This document shows positions 33,117-42,764 of a stretch of DNA of 64,000 nucleotides, in pieces. This stretch comes from Saprospiraceae bacterium (lineage in GTDB: Bacteria > Bacteroidota > Bacteroidia > Chitinophagales > Saprospiraceae): the NCBI GenBank assembly GCA_028285545.1, contig JANQPA010000050.1, positions 1 through 64,000 of the forward strand, in the 5' to 3' direction. The position numbers were made by a program, and so were the translations under genes. The number at the start of each line of letters is the position of its first letter. Within the stretch, counting starts at the first letter, position 1. The notes beneath the pieces were generated by a model. The model saw only the letters and a program-made list of their open reading frames with translations, searched no databases and was not told the origin of the DNA.

Positions 33117-34154
33117 TTACATTACTGATGAAAACTGCTTCAGAAAGCGAATATCGTTCTCAAAAAATGATCGGATATCCGCGATGTCATATAAACGCAG
33201 AGCCTGGCGTTCAATACCCATTCCGAAAGCAAAACCTGTATATTCATCGGAATCGATACCACAATTTTCTAGAACTTTAGGATCTACCATTCCACAGCCC
33301 AGAATTTCCAGCCATCCAGTTCCTTTGGTCAGGCGATAATCTTTTTCGGTTGCTGTTCCTAAATAAACATCCATTTCTGCACTGGGCTCAGTAAAAGGGA
33401 AGAAGGATGGACGGAGTCTGATTTTTACATCAGGTCCAAACATTTCACGAGCAAAGTAAAGTAAGGTCTGCTTCATATCAGCAAAGGAAACATTTTTATC
33501 AACATATAGGCCTTCCACCTGATGGAACTGGCAATGGGAGCGTGCTGATACGGTCTCATTCCGATAAACACGCCCGGGAGCTATAATCCTGATAGGTGGT
33601 TTTTGCGAAGTCATCACTCTGGCCTGAACAGGAGAGGTATGTGTTCGCAAAAGCATAGTTGTACTATCTTTCAAATAGAAGGTATCCTGCATATCCCTTG
33701 CTGGATGATCCTCAGGGGTATTCATTGCTGTGAAATTATGCCAATCGTCTTCAATCTCTCTTTCTTCAGCAACCACAAAACCAATGCGCTCAAAGATTTT
33801 AATAATGCGATTCATGGTTAGGGCTATGGGATGACGAGACCCCAATTCTACTGGTTCGCCAGGAGCTGTTAAATCAAGTTTGGAGGCAGCTTCCTCATCT
33901 TGGGCAGAGCTCAAGGCCACTTTTATGCTTTCAAATTTCTGTTCGGCTGCTTGTTTGGCTTTATTGATCAGTAATCCAAAATCCCTCCTTTTTTCGTTTG
34001 GGATATTACGAATTTCGCCAGAAAGAGGTTTTAGGATATTTTTAGTTCCCAGATATTTGATCCTGAAAGATTCCAAGTCTTGCGAATTGGCAGGTTGAGC
34101 CGATTCGATCTCATCAATGATCACATTTAATTTGTCAAATATTTCGGTAGCCAT
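33117..34154 (-). CDS. pheS: Phenylalanine-tRNA ligase alpha subunit
   Basis: Alpha subunit of the (alpha-beta)2 enzyme that charges tRNA(Phe). 345 residues: an N-terminal coiled coil (about 1-85), then the class II core with FERIGFVVAEEREIEDDWHNF, DTFYLKDSTTMLLRTHTSPVQ, FHQVEGLYVDKNVSFADMK, PFTEPSAEMDV and GMGIERQALRLYDI. All canonical. pheT is not adjacent. A strong promoter-like sequence lies upstream. Confidence 0.98.
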   Translation of the reverse strand: MATEIFDKLNVIIDEIESAQPANSQDLESFRIKYLGTKNILKPLSGEIRNIPNEKRRDFGLLINKAKQAAEQKFESIKVALSSAQDEEAASKLDLTAPGEPVELGSRHPIALTMNRIIKIFERIGFVVAEEREIEDDWHNFTAMNTPEDHPARDMQDTFYLKDSTTMLLRTHTSPVQARVMTSQKPPIRIIAPGRVYRNETVSARSHCQFHQVEGLYVDKNVSFADMKQTLLYFAREMFGPDVKIRLRPSFFPFTEPSAEMDVYLGTATEKDYRLTKGTGWLEILGCGMVDPKVLENCGIDSDEYTGFAFGMGIERQALRLYDIADIRSFFENDIRFLKQFSSVM

Positions 34155-34218
34155 GGATCAGATTATTTTGTTCCTTTATTATATCAGTTCAAAGCCTTGA
34201 ATTGCTTTTTTAAAAATG

Positions 34219-34248
34219 CAAATGTAAAGAATTTTGAACAGACTCAAA
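34219..34248 (-). promoter_or_regulatory. pheS promoter (TTTG-N18-TACATTTG)
   Basis: On the minus strand a -33 TTTG (34248-34245) is followed after 18 bases by TACATTTG (34226-34219), a full match to the Bacteroidota vegetative promoter pattern. The pheS ATG is 65 bases downstream of the -7 box. Confidence 0.65.
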
Positions 34249-34310
34249 GGCCTGAAAATTCTCTTGCCAGGAACAACATGAAAAAAGTGGAAAAAAGTTC
34301 AATTAATACT

Positions 34311-34979
34311 TCAAAATCCTATTTCCTCCCTTGCAGATTTAACAAAGCTGCGATAATAAAAGCCTCCTAAAACTCCAAAAATAAAACCACCGATGTGTGC
34401 CCAATAGGCTACACCTCCCGTTTGTTCTGAAATTTGTAATTCGCCAATGCCATCTATCCATTGCATAGCTATCCAGATACCTAAGAAGATGAAGGCAGGA
34501 ACGCGAAATGGAAAAACCAAAAAAAGTACTTTTACCCGAGATTGGGGATACATCACCAGGTAGGCACCCATTACCGCTGCAATCGCTCCACTAGCTCCAA
34601 CAAGCGGGATATTACTATACATATTAAAATAGATATGACCTGCATGGGCTGCCAGCCCACCTAAAAAATAAAAAATGAGGAATCTCCTACTTCCGATGGT
34701 GGCTTCAATATTATCTGCAAAAATCCACAAGAATAACATATTACCTATGAGATGCATAGCCCCTCCATGTAAAAAAATGCTGGTAATAAGGGTATGTAAA
34801 TCCTGTCCCTGTACTATTTCAGAGGGGATTGCCCCATAATTCATGGTAATGTAATAGGCACTTTCAGGGAAAAGTAAATATTCATAAACAAAGACTGCAA
34901 TATTTAACAGGATAAATCCGTAACTAAATGTGGGATAATGTCCGCCTTTTATCTGATCATCTCCTATAGGAAGTAGCAT
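34311..34979 (-). CDS. Rhomboid-family intramembrane serine protease
   Basis: An integral membrane protease of 222 residues with six predicted helices. Catalytic serine Ser130 in GASGAIAAVMGAY, catalytic His195 in YWAHIGGFIFG, and Asn80 in HLIGNMLFLW (oxyanion) are all present, with the conserved FLHGGAMHLIGN loop. The N-terminus is cytoplasmic (LLPIGDDQIKGGHYP). It is divergent from the PorU2-like gene. Natural substrates are unknown. Confidence 0.94.
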   Translation of the reverse strand: MLLPIGDDQIKGGHYPTFSYGFILLNIAVFVYEYLLFPESAYYITMNYGAIPSEIVQGQDLHTLITSIFLHGGAMHLIGNMLFLWIFADNIEATIGSRRFLIFYFLGGLAAHAGHIYFNMYSNIPLVGASGAIAAVMGAYLVMYPQSRVKVLFLVFPFRVPAFIFLGIWIAMQWIDGIGELQISEQTGGVAYWAHIGGFIFGVLGGFYYRSFVKSAREEIGF

Positions 34980-35050
34980 ATTTTTATGGCTTTGTATTAA
35001 ATTTGATTGTAATTTAGATGTGCATTGGAAGCGAGTCCTTAGGAAAATAT

Positions 35051-35099
35051 TTAATTACATATGGTTTGCCGCCACAGACGGCAAACCATATGTAATTAA
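35051..35099. repeat. Perfect 21-bp palindrome with 7-nt loop upstream of the PorU2-like gene
   Basis: Arms 35051-35071 and 35079-35099 are perfect reverse complements around CCACAGA. The core CCGCCACAGACGG (35069-35081) differs by one base from the core of the palindrome upstream of sprA (10862-10874), while the rest of the arms is unrelated. A T5 tract follows. On the plus strand no gene precedes it, so it is not an obvious terminator. Confidence 0.85.
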
Positions 35100-35217
35100 T
35101 TTTTGTTCCATGATACTCAATTATTAAAAAATAAATGTCTTTATCTTGGTTTTAAGATAGTCCAAGTATATGGAAGATCGTAATACTTTGGACAAATTCT
35201 TTGCAAATTGAGACTAC

Positions 35218-35244
35218 TTGTTGAATTGCCGGTTTGTAATCCCG
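35218..35244 (+). promoter_or_regulatory. TTGTTGAAT / AATCCCG element upstream of the PorU2-like gene
   Basis: TTGTTGAAT (35218-35226) and AATCCCG (35238-35244) lie 13-40 bases before the ATG. The same two words occur just upstream of sprA, there overlapping. Confidence 0.35.
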
Positions 35245-35257
35245 AAAACGAACATTT

Positions 35258-38200
35258 ATGAAAAGACTTTTCCTCTTTATTTTGCTCTCTGTTTCCTTTC
35301 TAATTTCGTCATATACTCAAATAGTCGTTAATGATGAAACTTTATTTGGCAATGAGTGGATCGATTATGAACAAACCTATTTGAAAATAAAAATAAGTGA
35401 AGATGGTTGGTATCGCATATCCGGAGCTCAGCTGCGGGCTAATGGAGTACCTATAAATGAAATTTCTCCTTCTAGTTTTCGACTTTTTATCATGGGTACT
35501 CCTGTTCCTCTTGTCTTGAGTGGAGAAGAAAGTTTCTCTGATGGAGATTTTATCGCTTTTTATGGCCGCAAAAACAGAGGCGAATTAGATCGATATCTTT
35601 TTAAAAATTCTGAAGAAGATATGCTGAATCCTTATTACAGTATGTTTTCAGACACCTCAACTTATTTTCTTACCTGGTCGGATCAAAATTCGCCAGGACC
35701 TACTTACCAGGAAATAGCTAATGATTTAAATAATACACCTGAAAAAGAATCATGGTACTGGCATATAGATCGGCAGGTGTTTAAAAACAGGGCCTTTTTT
35801 AAAAAATATGATTCTCAAAACCTGGTGGCTTATTCCATATTTGATAGTGGAGAAGGTTTTGCAACCGAATCCAAACCGAATCATATCATTACCTTTAATC
35901 CTATATGGGAAAATACTGGACCTGATGCTATTTTGAGATTTAACCTGCATTCTGAACGGATTGCCAATACCCTAAATGTTAGCTTTAATGGAAAACAGTA
36001 TATACAGGAAGATATTCCACTCGTCAATCATTTTATTAAAAAAGAGTTGACCATCCCTCTCAATGAATTTTCGACTACCTGTACGCTAAATATTAAAGAT
36101 GAACGGAATAACAGAATTCAATATGGAGTAGCTTTCGCGGAGTTAATCTATCCACGAGGTTTCGATGCAGGTGGAGGGAACTCTTTTTCTTTTGATCTTC
36201 AGGCTGGACCAAGGCGGTACTTTGAACTTGAAAATTTTAATACAGAAAACAGTACAGTTTGGGTTTTTGATTTAGCCCGGCAGATTAAGTTAAAAGCTGA
36301 TATTGGATCTGATAATATCTTACGTTTTGCTTTACCTGCCTCCGATGAATCATCCAAAATTATAGTGCTTAATGAATCTTCAGGATATAAGGTTATTAAC
36401 GATATCACTCTTACTGCATTTGAAAATCTGCAAAGCAGTCAGACTGACTTTTTAATTATCAGTCATAAAGATCTGCAAAAAGAGAATAATGGAACAAATT
36501 GGGTTCAGGAATATGCTGATTATCGATCTTCAGAGCAAGGAGGGGGGTATGCTGTACAGGTTTTAAACATTGATCAATTATATGATCAGTTTGCTTATGG
36601 AATATATAACCACCCACTTTCCATTCAAAATTTTGGTCAATATGCCGCCAGAAACTGGCCCAGATTGAAATATATACTTCTTTTAGGACATGGGTATAGC
36701 TATATTTATAATCGGCAGGGAGAAGATGGTTTAAGCCAAAATCATTTTATACCTACCTATGGTTTCCCTGGCTCTGATAACATACTTTTGGCTCCGGCAG
36801 GTTCTTCCACGCCAAGTTTTGCCATAGGCCGCATTGCGGCAGATAGTCCAGAGGACATCAAAATTTATCTTGATAAGTTAAAAGCCTATGAAAAAAACTT
36901 GAATGATGCCCGTACTACTGAAGAACGAATCTGGAGAAAACGAATACTTCATATTGTAGGGGGTAGCCGGGCTGATGAACAGCAACTGTTTCAACAATAT
37001 TTAAATGGAATGGGACAGACGCTTTTAAGCAATGGCTTTGGTGGATCTCTTATTACCGTTGCAAAAAACAATAATGAGGCGGTCCAACAAACTACTTCTG
37101 AACAAGTGATTGAATCTATTAATAGTGGGGTTGCCATTAAAACCTATCTTGGGCATGGAGGGGTGACAAATACGGGCTTTGGTTTGGATAATCCTTTTCT
37201 TTTTGATAATAAAGGTCAGTATCCTCTTATTTTTTCTTTGGGTTGTTTGACGGGCTTCTTGTATGATCAACAAAAAAGTTTAAGTGAATCCTTTGTGTTG
37301 AGCCCTGAGAAGGGAGGGATTGGATATATTGCTTCTGGAGGCTTTGCCTATCCTTATGCTCTGAATGCCCTTACACGTGAATTTTATGGACTCTTGGGAG
37401 GTGATTTTTATACTGCGGGAGTTGGAGAAATTCTTCAGGCAATGAGGAGTAAATTTGAAGAAACTCAAGACTTTGGGCTTTATACTTTGAACGAACAAAT
37501 GTCTTACCATGGTGATCCTGCTGTAAAAATGAACACTTCCAAGGCCCCGGACTACATAATTGATGTTCCCTCTGTAAAAATTGGTCCTAATCTTCTTACT
37601 ACTGCCCTGGACTCTTTTACCCTTTCTTTCGATGTACTGAATTTGGGTTTTAATCAGGCTGATACTTTTTCAATATTAATTCAAAGGACTTTTCCCGATG
37701 GAACAAAAACCAGCCTTAAAGACACCATACAAATTGATGTAGGCCGAAGCCAATATCAATATCGTTTTGAATTGGGAACTGAAAATACAGAAGGAGAACA
37801 TAGAATAGAAATTCAGTTGGATGTAGATGATAATGTCAGTGAATTACCTAGTGATATTGGAGAGATGAATAATGAGCTGGTCGATAATAATGGCCGGCGA
37901 GGCATTTCATTTTTTGTCCAACAAAATGCCATTTTGCCACTTGCCCCAACAGATTATGGAATTATGGGTGATGAAAATATAAAGTTGGTAGCCTCCTCCA
38001 ATACTCTGGGGACGGTTGAAAGGGTTTATATTTTTGAATTGGATACCACTCCTGATTTTAATTCCGGAATAAAACAAAGCCATGAAGTCACTTCAAAGGG
38101 TGGGGCTTTTGAATGGGTTCCCAATGTTGCTTGGTCTCATAATCAGGTTTATCATTGGAGAGTTCGGGAAAAAGGCCTTAATGAAATTAACTGGATAAAA

Positions 38201-40267
38201 CGTTCCTTTGTTTTTCTCGAAAATCATGCTCCAGGATGGAATCAATCACAATACTACCAAATGGCAGAGGATAGTTTGTTTAACCTGGAAAAGAAAGATT
38301 TAAGCCGGCAATTGGAATATCAGGAGGGCTTTTTTCCTGTGATAGGAGATGCAATGAACTTTTCTGATGCCAATAATGATTTATCGAGATATCGCCACAA
38401 CGGCAATCGGCGCTACAGGGCTTCCGACTGGTGGGGTGTTGCCAATATAGGTGACAGCCACATTTGTATGGTTGTTTTTGATCCCAAGAGCGGAAGAATT
38501 TGGAGAAACTCCAGGGCTGGAAATTTTGGATCCATCAATGGCAGGAGGGATAATTACCCGGCTTTTATCTTTAGTGTGGATCAAGGCCGATTTAGAAATG
38601 ACCTTGCTAAGTTTATTGAAGAGGTAATACCTGAGGGTTTTTATGCCTTATTGGTTACCTCGCAAAGGCAGGGTTCTAGTCTCAAGGTAGAAGACTGGGC
38701 TATGGATTCTCTGACCTATGGTACCAATCTTTTTTCAGTACTTGAATCACAGGGTGCCCGGCAAGTTCGTGATCTTGGGAGGAGAGGAAGCTTACCTTAT
38801 GCTTTTGGATTCGTAAAAGATAGAGGAGCTTTAGGAGAAATGTTGGTCAATGATATAAATTCTGTGGCTACCGTATCATTTAATGTCCCTTTTCTGCGTA
38901 GTAATGCTTGCATTACTAGCCCTTTTATTGGGAAAGCCCAACAGTGGATTAAGATGGACTGGCTTCCTCAACAAAGGGCAGAAGAAACTGATGAAATAAG
39001 CTTAAATCTCCTGGCTTGGAATACGGACAAATCATTGGTAGATACCTTACAAAAGCTTAATGAACCAGGTGAAATTGATCTTTCTGACCTTGACCCCTCT
39101 GCTTATCCATACCTTCAAATGGAGTATTGCGCAGAAGATGCTGATAACTTTAGTTTTACTGAATTAGCCTTTTGGAGAGTATATTATGAAGGCTTGCCTG
39201 ATCTTGTGTTAGGTACAGGAAGTGATTTCGTCTTCCAATCGGATACGCTTTCGCAAGGAGCTCTGTTAAATTTACGGGCGGAGGTAGTGAATTTAAATGC
39301 TGTAGTAAGAGACAGTGTAGAACTAAAGATTAGTGTTCGATCGAATAATAATCAAACCGAGGAAAGAAAGCAGCAGCTAGCCCCTTTAGCAAAAGGAGAG
39401 AAACAGGCTTTTGAATTCACTTTTGATACAGAACAATTAGAGGGCGCACAAGAACTAACAGTAGAGCTTAACCCTTCCCGAAGGATTGAAGAATCTCAAT
39501 ATGCCAATAATCTTGGAGTACTTCCTTTTCAGGTTGTCCTTGACAAAATCAACCCATTGCTGGATGTTACTTTTGATGGCCGGTATATCTTAAACGGAGA
39601 GCTTGTATCTGCCAAACCATTAATTAACATCACCTTGCTTGATGAAAATGAATTTTTGGAAATTAATGACACTTCTTCCTTCCAAATTTGGCTTGACTTT
39701 CCGGATGGAAGTACTAAAGCTTATTTTTTTGAGGATCAGGCCATTCGGTTTTTCCCGGCTTCAGCAGCAGAAAAAAACAAGGCCCGAGTAGAGTTTAGCC
39801 CAATACTAGAGATAGATGGAGAATATAGATTAAAAGTGCGGGCTTCTGATGCAACTGGCAATATAGCAGGAGCTTCAACTTATGAAATTAATTTTCAGGT
39901 TATCAACGAAAGTCAAATATCCAATTTATTGCCTTATCCAAATCCTTTTACCAGCTCCTGCCGGTTTGTCTATACTTTAACTGGAGACCAGGAACCATCT
40001 GATTTCAAAATTCAAATTATGACTGTTTCAGGCAGAATCGTTCGAGAGATCACTAAGTTAGAGTTTGGCCGGCTGAGCATAGGGACCCACACTTCAGATT
40101 TTATTTGGGATGGAACGGATGAATATGGTGATCGTCTGGCCAATGGGGTCTATTTATACCGAGTCGTTGCCAATGACCTGGAAGGCAAAGAATTGAAGCA
40201 TTTTGAAAATAGTAAAGTAGATAAGTATTTTCGAAAAGATATAGGGAAGATTGTTATTTTGAGATAG
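35258..40267 (+). CDS. porU2: C25 (gingipain-family) peptidase, PorU2-like T9SS sortase
   Basis: A 1669-residue exported protein. Signal peptide 1-20. The N-terminal region ([49 protein letters not shown]) is typical of PorU-type N-domains. The C25 catalytic domain spans about 400-760 with KYILLLGHGYSY, catalytic His633 (YLGHGG) and Cys663 (FSLGCLTG), both present, and GGIGYIASGGFAYPYA. Long Ig-like and jelly-roll regions follow. The C-terminus (PYPNPFTSSCRFVYT, then GDRLANGVYLYRV) is FlgD-Ig-like, resembling a T9SS sorting domain. PorU removes sorting signals and links cargo to surface glycolipid; the longer PorU2 type has a less clear role, so the split is my judgement. Confidence 0.85.
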   Translation: MKRLFLFILLSVSFLISSYTQIVVNDETLFGNEWIDYEQTYLKIKISEDGWYRISGAQLRANGVPINEISPSSFRLFIMGTPVPLVLSGEESFSDGDFIAFYGRKNRGELDRYLFKNSEEDMLNPYYSMFSDTSTYFLTWSDQNSPGPTYQEIANDLNNTPEKESWYWHIDRQVFKNRAFFKKYDSQNLVAYSIFDSGEGFATESKPNHIITFNPIWENTGPDAILRFNLHSERIANTLNVSFNGKQYIQEDIPLVNHFIKKELTIPLNEFSTTCTLNIKDERNNRIQYGVAFAELIYPRGFDAGGGNSFSFDLQAGPRRYFELENFNTENSTVWVFDLARQIKLKADIGSDNILRFALPASDESSKIIVLNESSGYKVINDITLTAFENLQSSQTDFLIISHKDLQKENNGTNWVQEYADYRSSEQGGGYAVQVLNIDQLYDQFAYGIYNHPLSIQNFGQYAARNWPRLKYILLLGHGYSYIYNRQGEDGLSQNHFIPTYGFPGSDNILLAPAGSSTPSFAIGRIAADSPEDIKIYLDKLKAYEKNLNDARTTEERIWRKRILHIVGGSRADEQQLFQQYLNGMGQTLLSNGFGGSLITVAKNNNEAVQQTTSEQVIESINSGVAIKTYLGHGGVTNTGFGLDNPFLFDNKGQYPLIFSLGCLTGFLYDQQKSLSESFVLSPEKGGIGYIASGGFAYPYALNALTREFYGLLGGDFYTAGVGEILQAMRSKFEETQDFGLYTLNEQMSYHGDPAVKMNTSKAPDYIIDVPSVKIGPNLLTTALDSFTLSFDVLNLGFNQADTFSILIQRTFPDGTKTSLKDTIQIDVGRSQYQYRFELGTENTEGEHRIEIQLDVDDNVSELPSDIGEMNNELVDNNGRRGISFFVQQNAILPLAPTDYGIMGDENIKLVASSNTLGTVERVYIFELDTTPDFNSGIKQSHEVTSKGGAFEWVPNVAWSHNQVYHWRVREKGLNEINWIKRSFVFLENHAPGWNQSQYYQMAEDSLFNLEKKDLSRQLEYQEGFFPVIGDAMNFSDANNDLSRYRHNGNRRYRASDWWGVANIGDSHICMVVFDPKSGRIWRNSRAGNFGSINGRRDNYPAFIFSVDQGRFRNDLAKFIEEVIPEGFYALLVTSQRQGSSLKVEDWAMDSLTYGTNLFSVLESQGARQVRDLGRRGSLPYAFGFVKDRGALGEMLVNDINSVATVSFNVPFLRSNACITSPFIGKAQQWIKMDWLPQQRAEETDEISLNLLAWNTDKSLVDTLQKLNEPGEIDLSDLDPSAYPYLQMEYCAEDADNFSFTELAFWRVYYEGLPDLVLGTGSDFVFQSDTLSQGALLNLRAEVVNLNAVVRDSVELKISVRSNNNQTEERKQQLAPLAKGEKQAFEFTFDTEQLEGAQELTVELNPSRRIEESQYANNLGVLPFQVVLDKINPLLDVTFDGRYILNGELVSAKPLINITLLDENEFLEINDTSSFQIWLDFPDGSTKAYFFEDQAIRFFPASAAEKNKARVEFSPILEIDGEYRLKVRASDATGNIAGASTYEINFQVINESQISNLLPYPNPFTSSCRFVYTLTGDQEPSDFKIQIMTVSGRIVREITKLEFGRLSIGTHTSDFIWDGTDEYGDRLANGVYLYRVVANDLEGKELKHFENSKVDKYFRKDIGKIVILR

Positions 40268-40299
40268 GATGTTGGGGTATTGGGGTATTGGGGTATGAT
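40268..40299. repeat. TTGGGGTA tandem repeat
   Basis: Three adjacent copies of TTGGGGTA (40272-40295) start 4 bases after the stop codon of the PorU2-like gene and end just before the stop of the convergent glycosyltransferase. No complementary arm was found. Confidence 0.75.
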
Positions 40300-41457
40300 T
40301 TAGGTAGGGCTTAGTATTTTGTGGTAGACTCTTTGGATTTTAGTTGCTATAATCTCATCACTGAAATTATTGATTGCATAATCGCGAATTTTTTTGGCAT
40401 TATAGGATTCATAATTTTGATATAGTTGAAGCATAGCTGAGGCTAGGGACTCGGCATTTTGTTGTTCACTCAGAATTCCATTTTCTGAATTTATGATATC
40501 TCGGGGTCCAAGGCAATCAGTTGATACCACCGGAAGGCCACAGGCTAGAGCCTCTGTCAAGACAATACCAAAAGTTTCGGCCCGACTGCTCATGACCAAA
40601 GCATGAGATTGTCGGATTTGATCAGGTATAGCAGCAGGGTGTAGATAACCCATCAAGCTTACTTTATCTTTTAGGCCTAGCTGATGAATTAAGGACTGCA
40701 GAGCTTTTTTTTGAGGGCCATAACCAATTATTTTTAAATGGAAGCTTTGTTTTTTCTTATCAATAAGCTGTTTAAAACTATAGAGGAGTAGGTCAAATTG
40801 TTTGATCGGTTTAAGGTCTCCAATGGCAATCCAGTTAAAGATTGGATCTCTCTGTTTTTTTTTCGAAGGATAAAATAAATCAGTATTAATATTATTAGGG
40901 ATGATCGATATGGGATTAGGAAAGTCAAAATTGTTTTGAATGCTGTTCTTTAATGCGTTTGAAACAGAAAAAATATGAGAGGCATTGCAAAGAGCAGGTG
41001 CTAACACCTGTTTTTGCCATGAAGACAGCCTGTTTTCAAGAATTGAGCTTTCATGAAAGTGAATGACGTAGGGGACTTTGATTTTCTTAGATAAAAAATA
41101 AGCCGCTATTGCACCAAGAAGGGTGTGGGCATGAATGAGCTGAGGTTTGTTGTTCGCTTCAAGATAGGTCTTTAGAATTTGACTGGTTGTTTTACTCCAA
41201 AGGGTCGTAAATACTTTATTCCTTTTTGGAAAAAATGGGCCTTCCAGCCGAATAACATCCAAGTTTTTTTCTAGATCTTTAAAAGGACGAAACCAATGAT
41301 GGATTGGCCTCAGGATTTCATAAGGGGAAAGGTGAAGGCAAGCTATTCTAATGTCTACTCCCTGTTTTTGGAGAGCTAGTGCCTGTGATTCCACAAAACT
41401 TCCCTCCAGAGGAAAACGTGGATTAGGATACCAGGGAGTAAGTATTAAAATATCCAT
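40300..41457 (-). CDS. Family 4 glycosyltransferase
   Basis: A GT-B glycosyltransferase of 385 residues from the ATG at 41457 (an upstream TTG adds four residues). N-terminal Rossmann start MDILILTPWYPNPRFPLEGSF, IACLHLSPYE; acceptor-side text QLIHAHTLLGAIAAY; C-terminal nucleotide-sugar domain GDLKPIKQFDLLLYSFKQL and the E-x7-E motif in SRAETFGIVLTEALACGLP. It is divergently arranged with the flippase, only 41 bases away, and is the left border of the polysaccharide cluster. Confidence 0.92.
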   Translation of the reverse strand: MDILILTPWYPNPRFPLEGSFVESQALALQKQGVDIRIACLHLSPYEILRPIHHWFRPFKDLEKNLDVIRLEGPFFPKRNKVFTTLWSKTTSQILKTYLEANNKPQLIHAHTLLGAIAAYFLSKKIKVPYVIHFHESSILENRLSSWQKQVLAPALCNASHIFSVSNALKNSIQNNFDFPNPISIIPNNINTDLFYPSKKKQRDPIFNWIAIGDLKPIKQFDLLLYSFKQLIDKKKQSFHLKIIGYGPQKKALQSLIHQLGLKDKVSLMGYLHPAAIPDQIRQSHALVMSSRAETFGIVLTEALACGLPVVSTDCLGPRDIINSENGILSEQQNAESLASAMLQLYQNYESYNAKKIRDYAINNFSDEIIATKIQRVYHKILSPT

Positions 41458-41498
41458 TAGTGAACACAATTCTTAAGTTCTGGTGGTAATGTAAAAAT

Positions 41499-42764
41499 AT
41501 GTATAAGGTATTTCAAAAAGAAGGCTTATGGCAATTATTCCTTCAACTGAGCAAAGCGGGAATAGGAGCTCAAATAATCGCATTAGCAGTATATCCAATA
41601 ATTGGTCGACTTTATCCACCGGATGCCTTTGGTCTTAGAGCCAGCTTTGTAGCCATTTTTATGCTTATACTGCCATTTACTACCCTCAACCTGGAATTTG
41701 CTATTCCCTTAGAAAGCGATGATCAAAAAGCTAAAAGCTTATTTAGGAGTACCTTTTTATTTACATTTTTCTTGTCTTTACTGATACTTTTAGTCGTATT
41801 GTCCTTATACTTTATTCCAATATTCAAGCATCCTCTTCTTCCTTTTTTGGGATTATTGCCTATTGCTTTATTGGCTGGCGGGTGGCGAAAGGTGGCCCTA
41901 GGTTGGGCCAGCCGACTTGCTGATCAAAAATCACTAACTCATTCTAAATATTGGATGGCAGGTACCAAAAGTAGTTTGGAATTAATTGGGGGATGGCAAA
42001 ATGCCAATGTATGGTTATTAATTATTGGTCAGATTGCAGGAATGATGACGGTTTTGGGGTTTTTATATAGACAGATGTATAAAGAGGTTTCATTATTATT
42101 AAGGGATTTGGCAAAAACACCATGGCGGAGTACAATTATTAACTTTAGTTCCTACCCTAAATTTACACTAGCCTCCACTTTCTCAGATCTGTTTAATACT
42201 CATTTTCCACTCTTATTTTTTGGAAGCTACCTTTCGATGGATTTTGCTGGCCAATATTCGATGGCAATCCTTATGATTTATTTAATTCACGCTTCTTTTG
42301 GAGATGCATTTGCACAAGCCTATTTGGTTGAATTAGGAAAAAATACTCAAGAGAGAAAACGAAGTCTATATGAAATTTTTAGGAAGAGTTTCTGGCGTAT
42401 AACTGGCCTTGGAATAATTTTAGGACTGGGCATTGCCTTATTAGGACCCTATGTTTTGCTCTGGGTATTAGGAACTAATTGGGTGGAAGCTTCCAGGATG
42501 ATTCCTGTTTTGAGTCCCTTAATTGTAATTTATTTCTGGAATGCCCTTTGTTTTCATACCTTAAATAAATTATCCAAACAAAAAATCATCTTCAATCTTC
42601 ATCTGCTAAGAATGTTGTTTTTGCTGCTCTGCTTTTTGTACTTGCAAAATTTAGGAAGACAAGGCTCGGACTTTTTATGGGCTTATGTTGGAAATACATT
42701 ATTTTTCAGTCTGCTGATTTTGATATTCAGTCACCTTGCTTTTCCAAAAAAAGCTAAAGAATGA
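41499..42764 (+). CDS. Polysaccharide flippase (Wzx/MOP superfamily)
   Basis: A multi-pass membrane protein of 421 residues with about 12 helices, beginning with LSKAGIGAQIIALAVYPIIGRLYPPDAFGL, a start typical of the polysaccharide-type flippases that move lipid-linked oligosaccharides across the inner membrane. C-terminal helices include LLCFLYLQNLGRQGSDFLWA and a basic tail PKKAKE. Its stop overlaps the start of the next gene (ATGA), so translation is probably coupled. Substrate inferred from the cluster. Confidence 0.88.
   Translation: MYKVFQKEGLWQLFLQLSKAGIGAQIIALAVYPIIGRLYPPDAFGLRASFVAIFMLILPFTTLNLEFAIPLESDDQKAKSLFRSTFLFTFFLSLLILLVVLSLYFIPIFKHPLLPFLGLLPIALLAGGWRKVALGWASRLADQKSLTHSKYWMAGTKSSLELIGGWQNANVWLLIIGQIAGMMTVLGFLYRQMYKEVSLLLRDLAKTPWRSTIINFSSYPKFTLASTFSDLFNTHFPLLFFGSYLSMDFAGQYSMAILMIYLIHASFGDAFAQAYLVELGKNTQERKRSLYEIFRKSFWRITGLGIILGLGIALLGPYVLLWVLGTNWVEASRMIPVLSPLIVIYFWNALCFHTLNKLSKQKIIFNLHLLRMLFLLLCFLYLQNLGRQGSDFLWAYVGNTLFFSLLILIFSHLAFPKKAKE

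Noticed and set aside
35258-40267. Assignment as canonical PorU
   Set aside because: Catalytic His and Cys are present, but length (1669) and the FlgD-like C-terminus fit the longer PorU2 type better; retained with caution.
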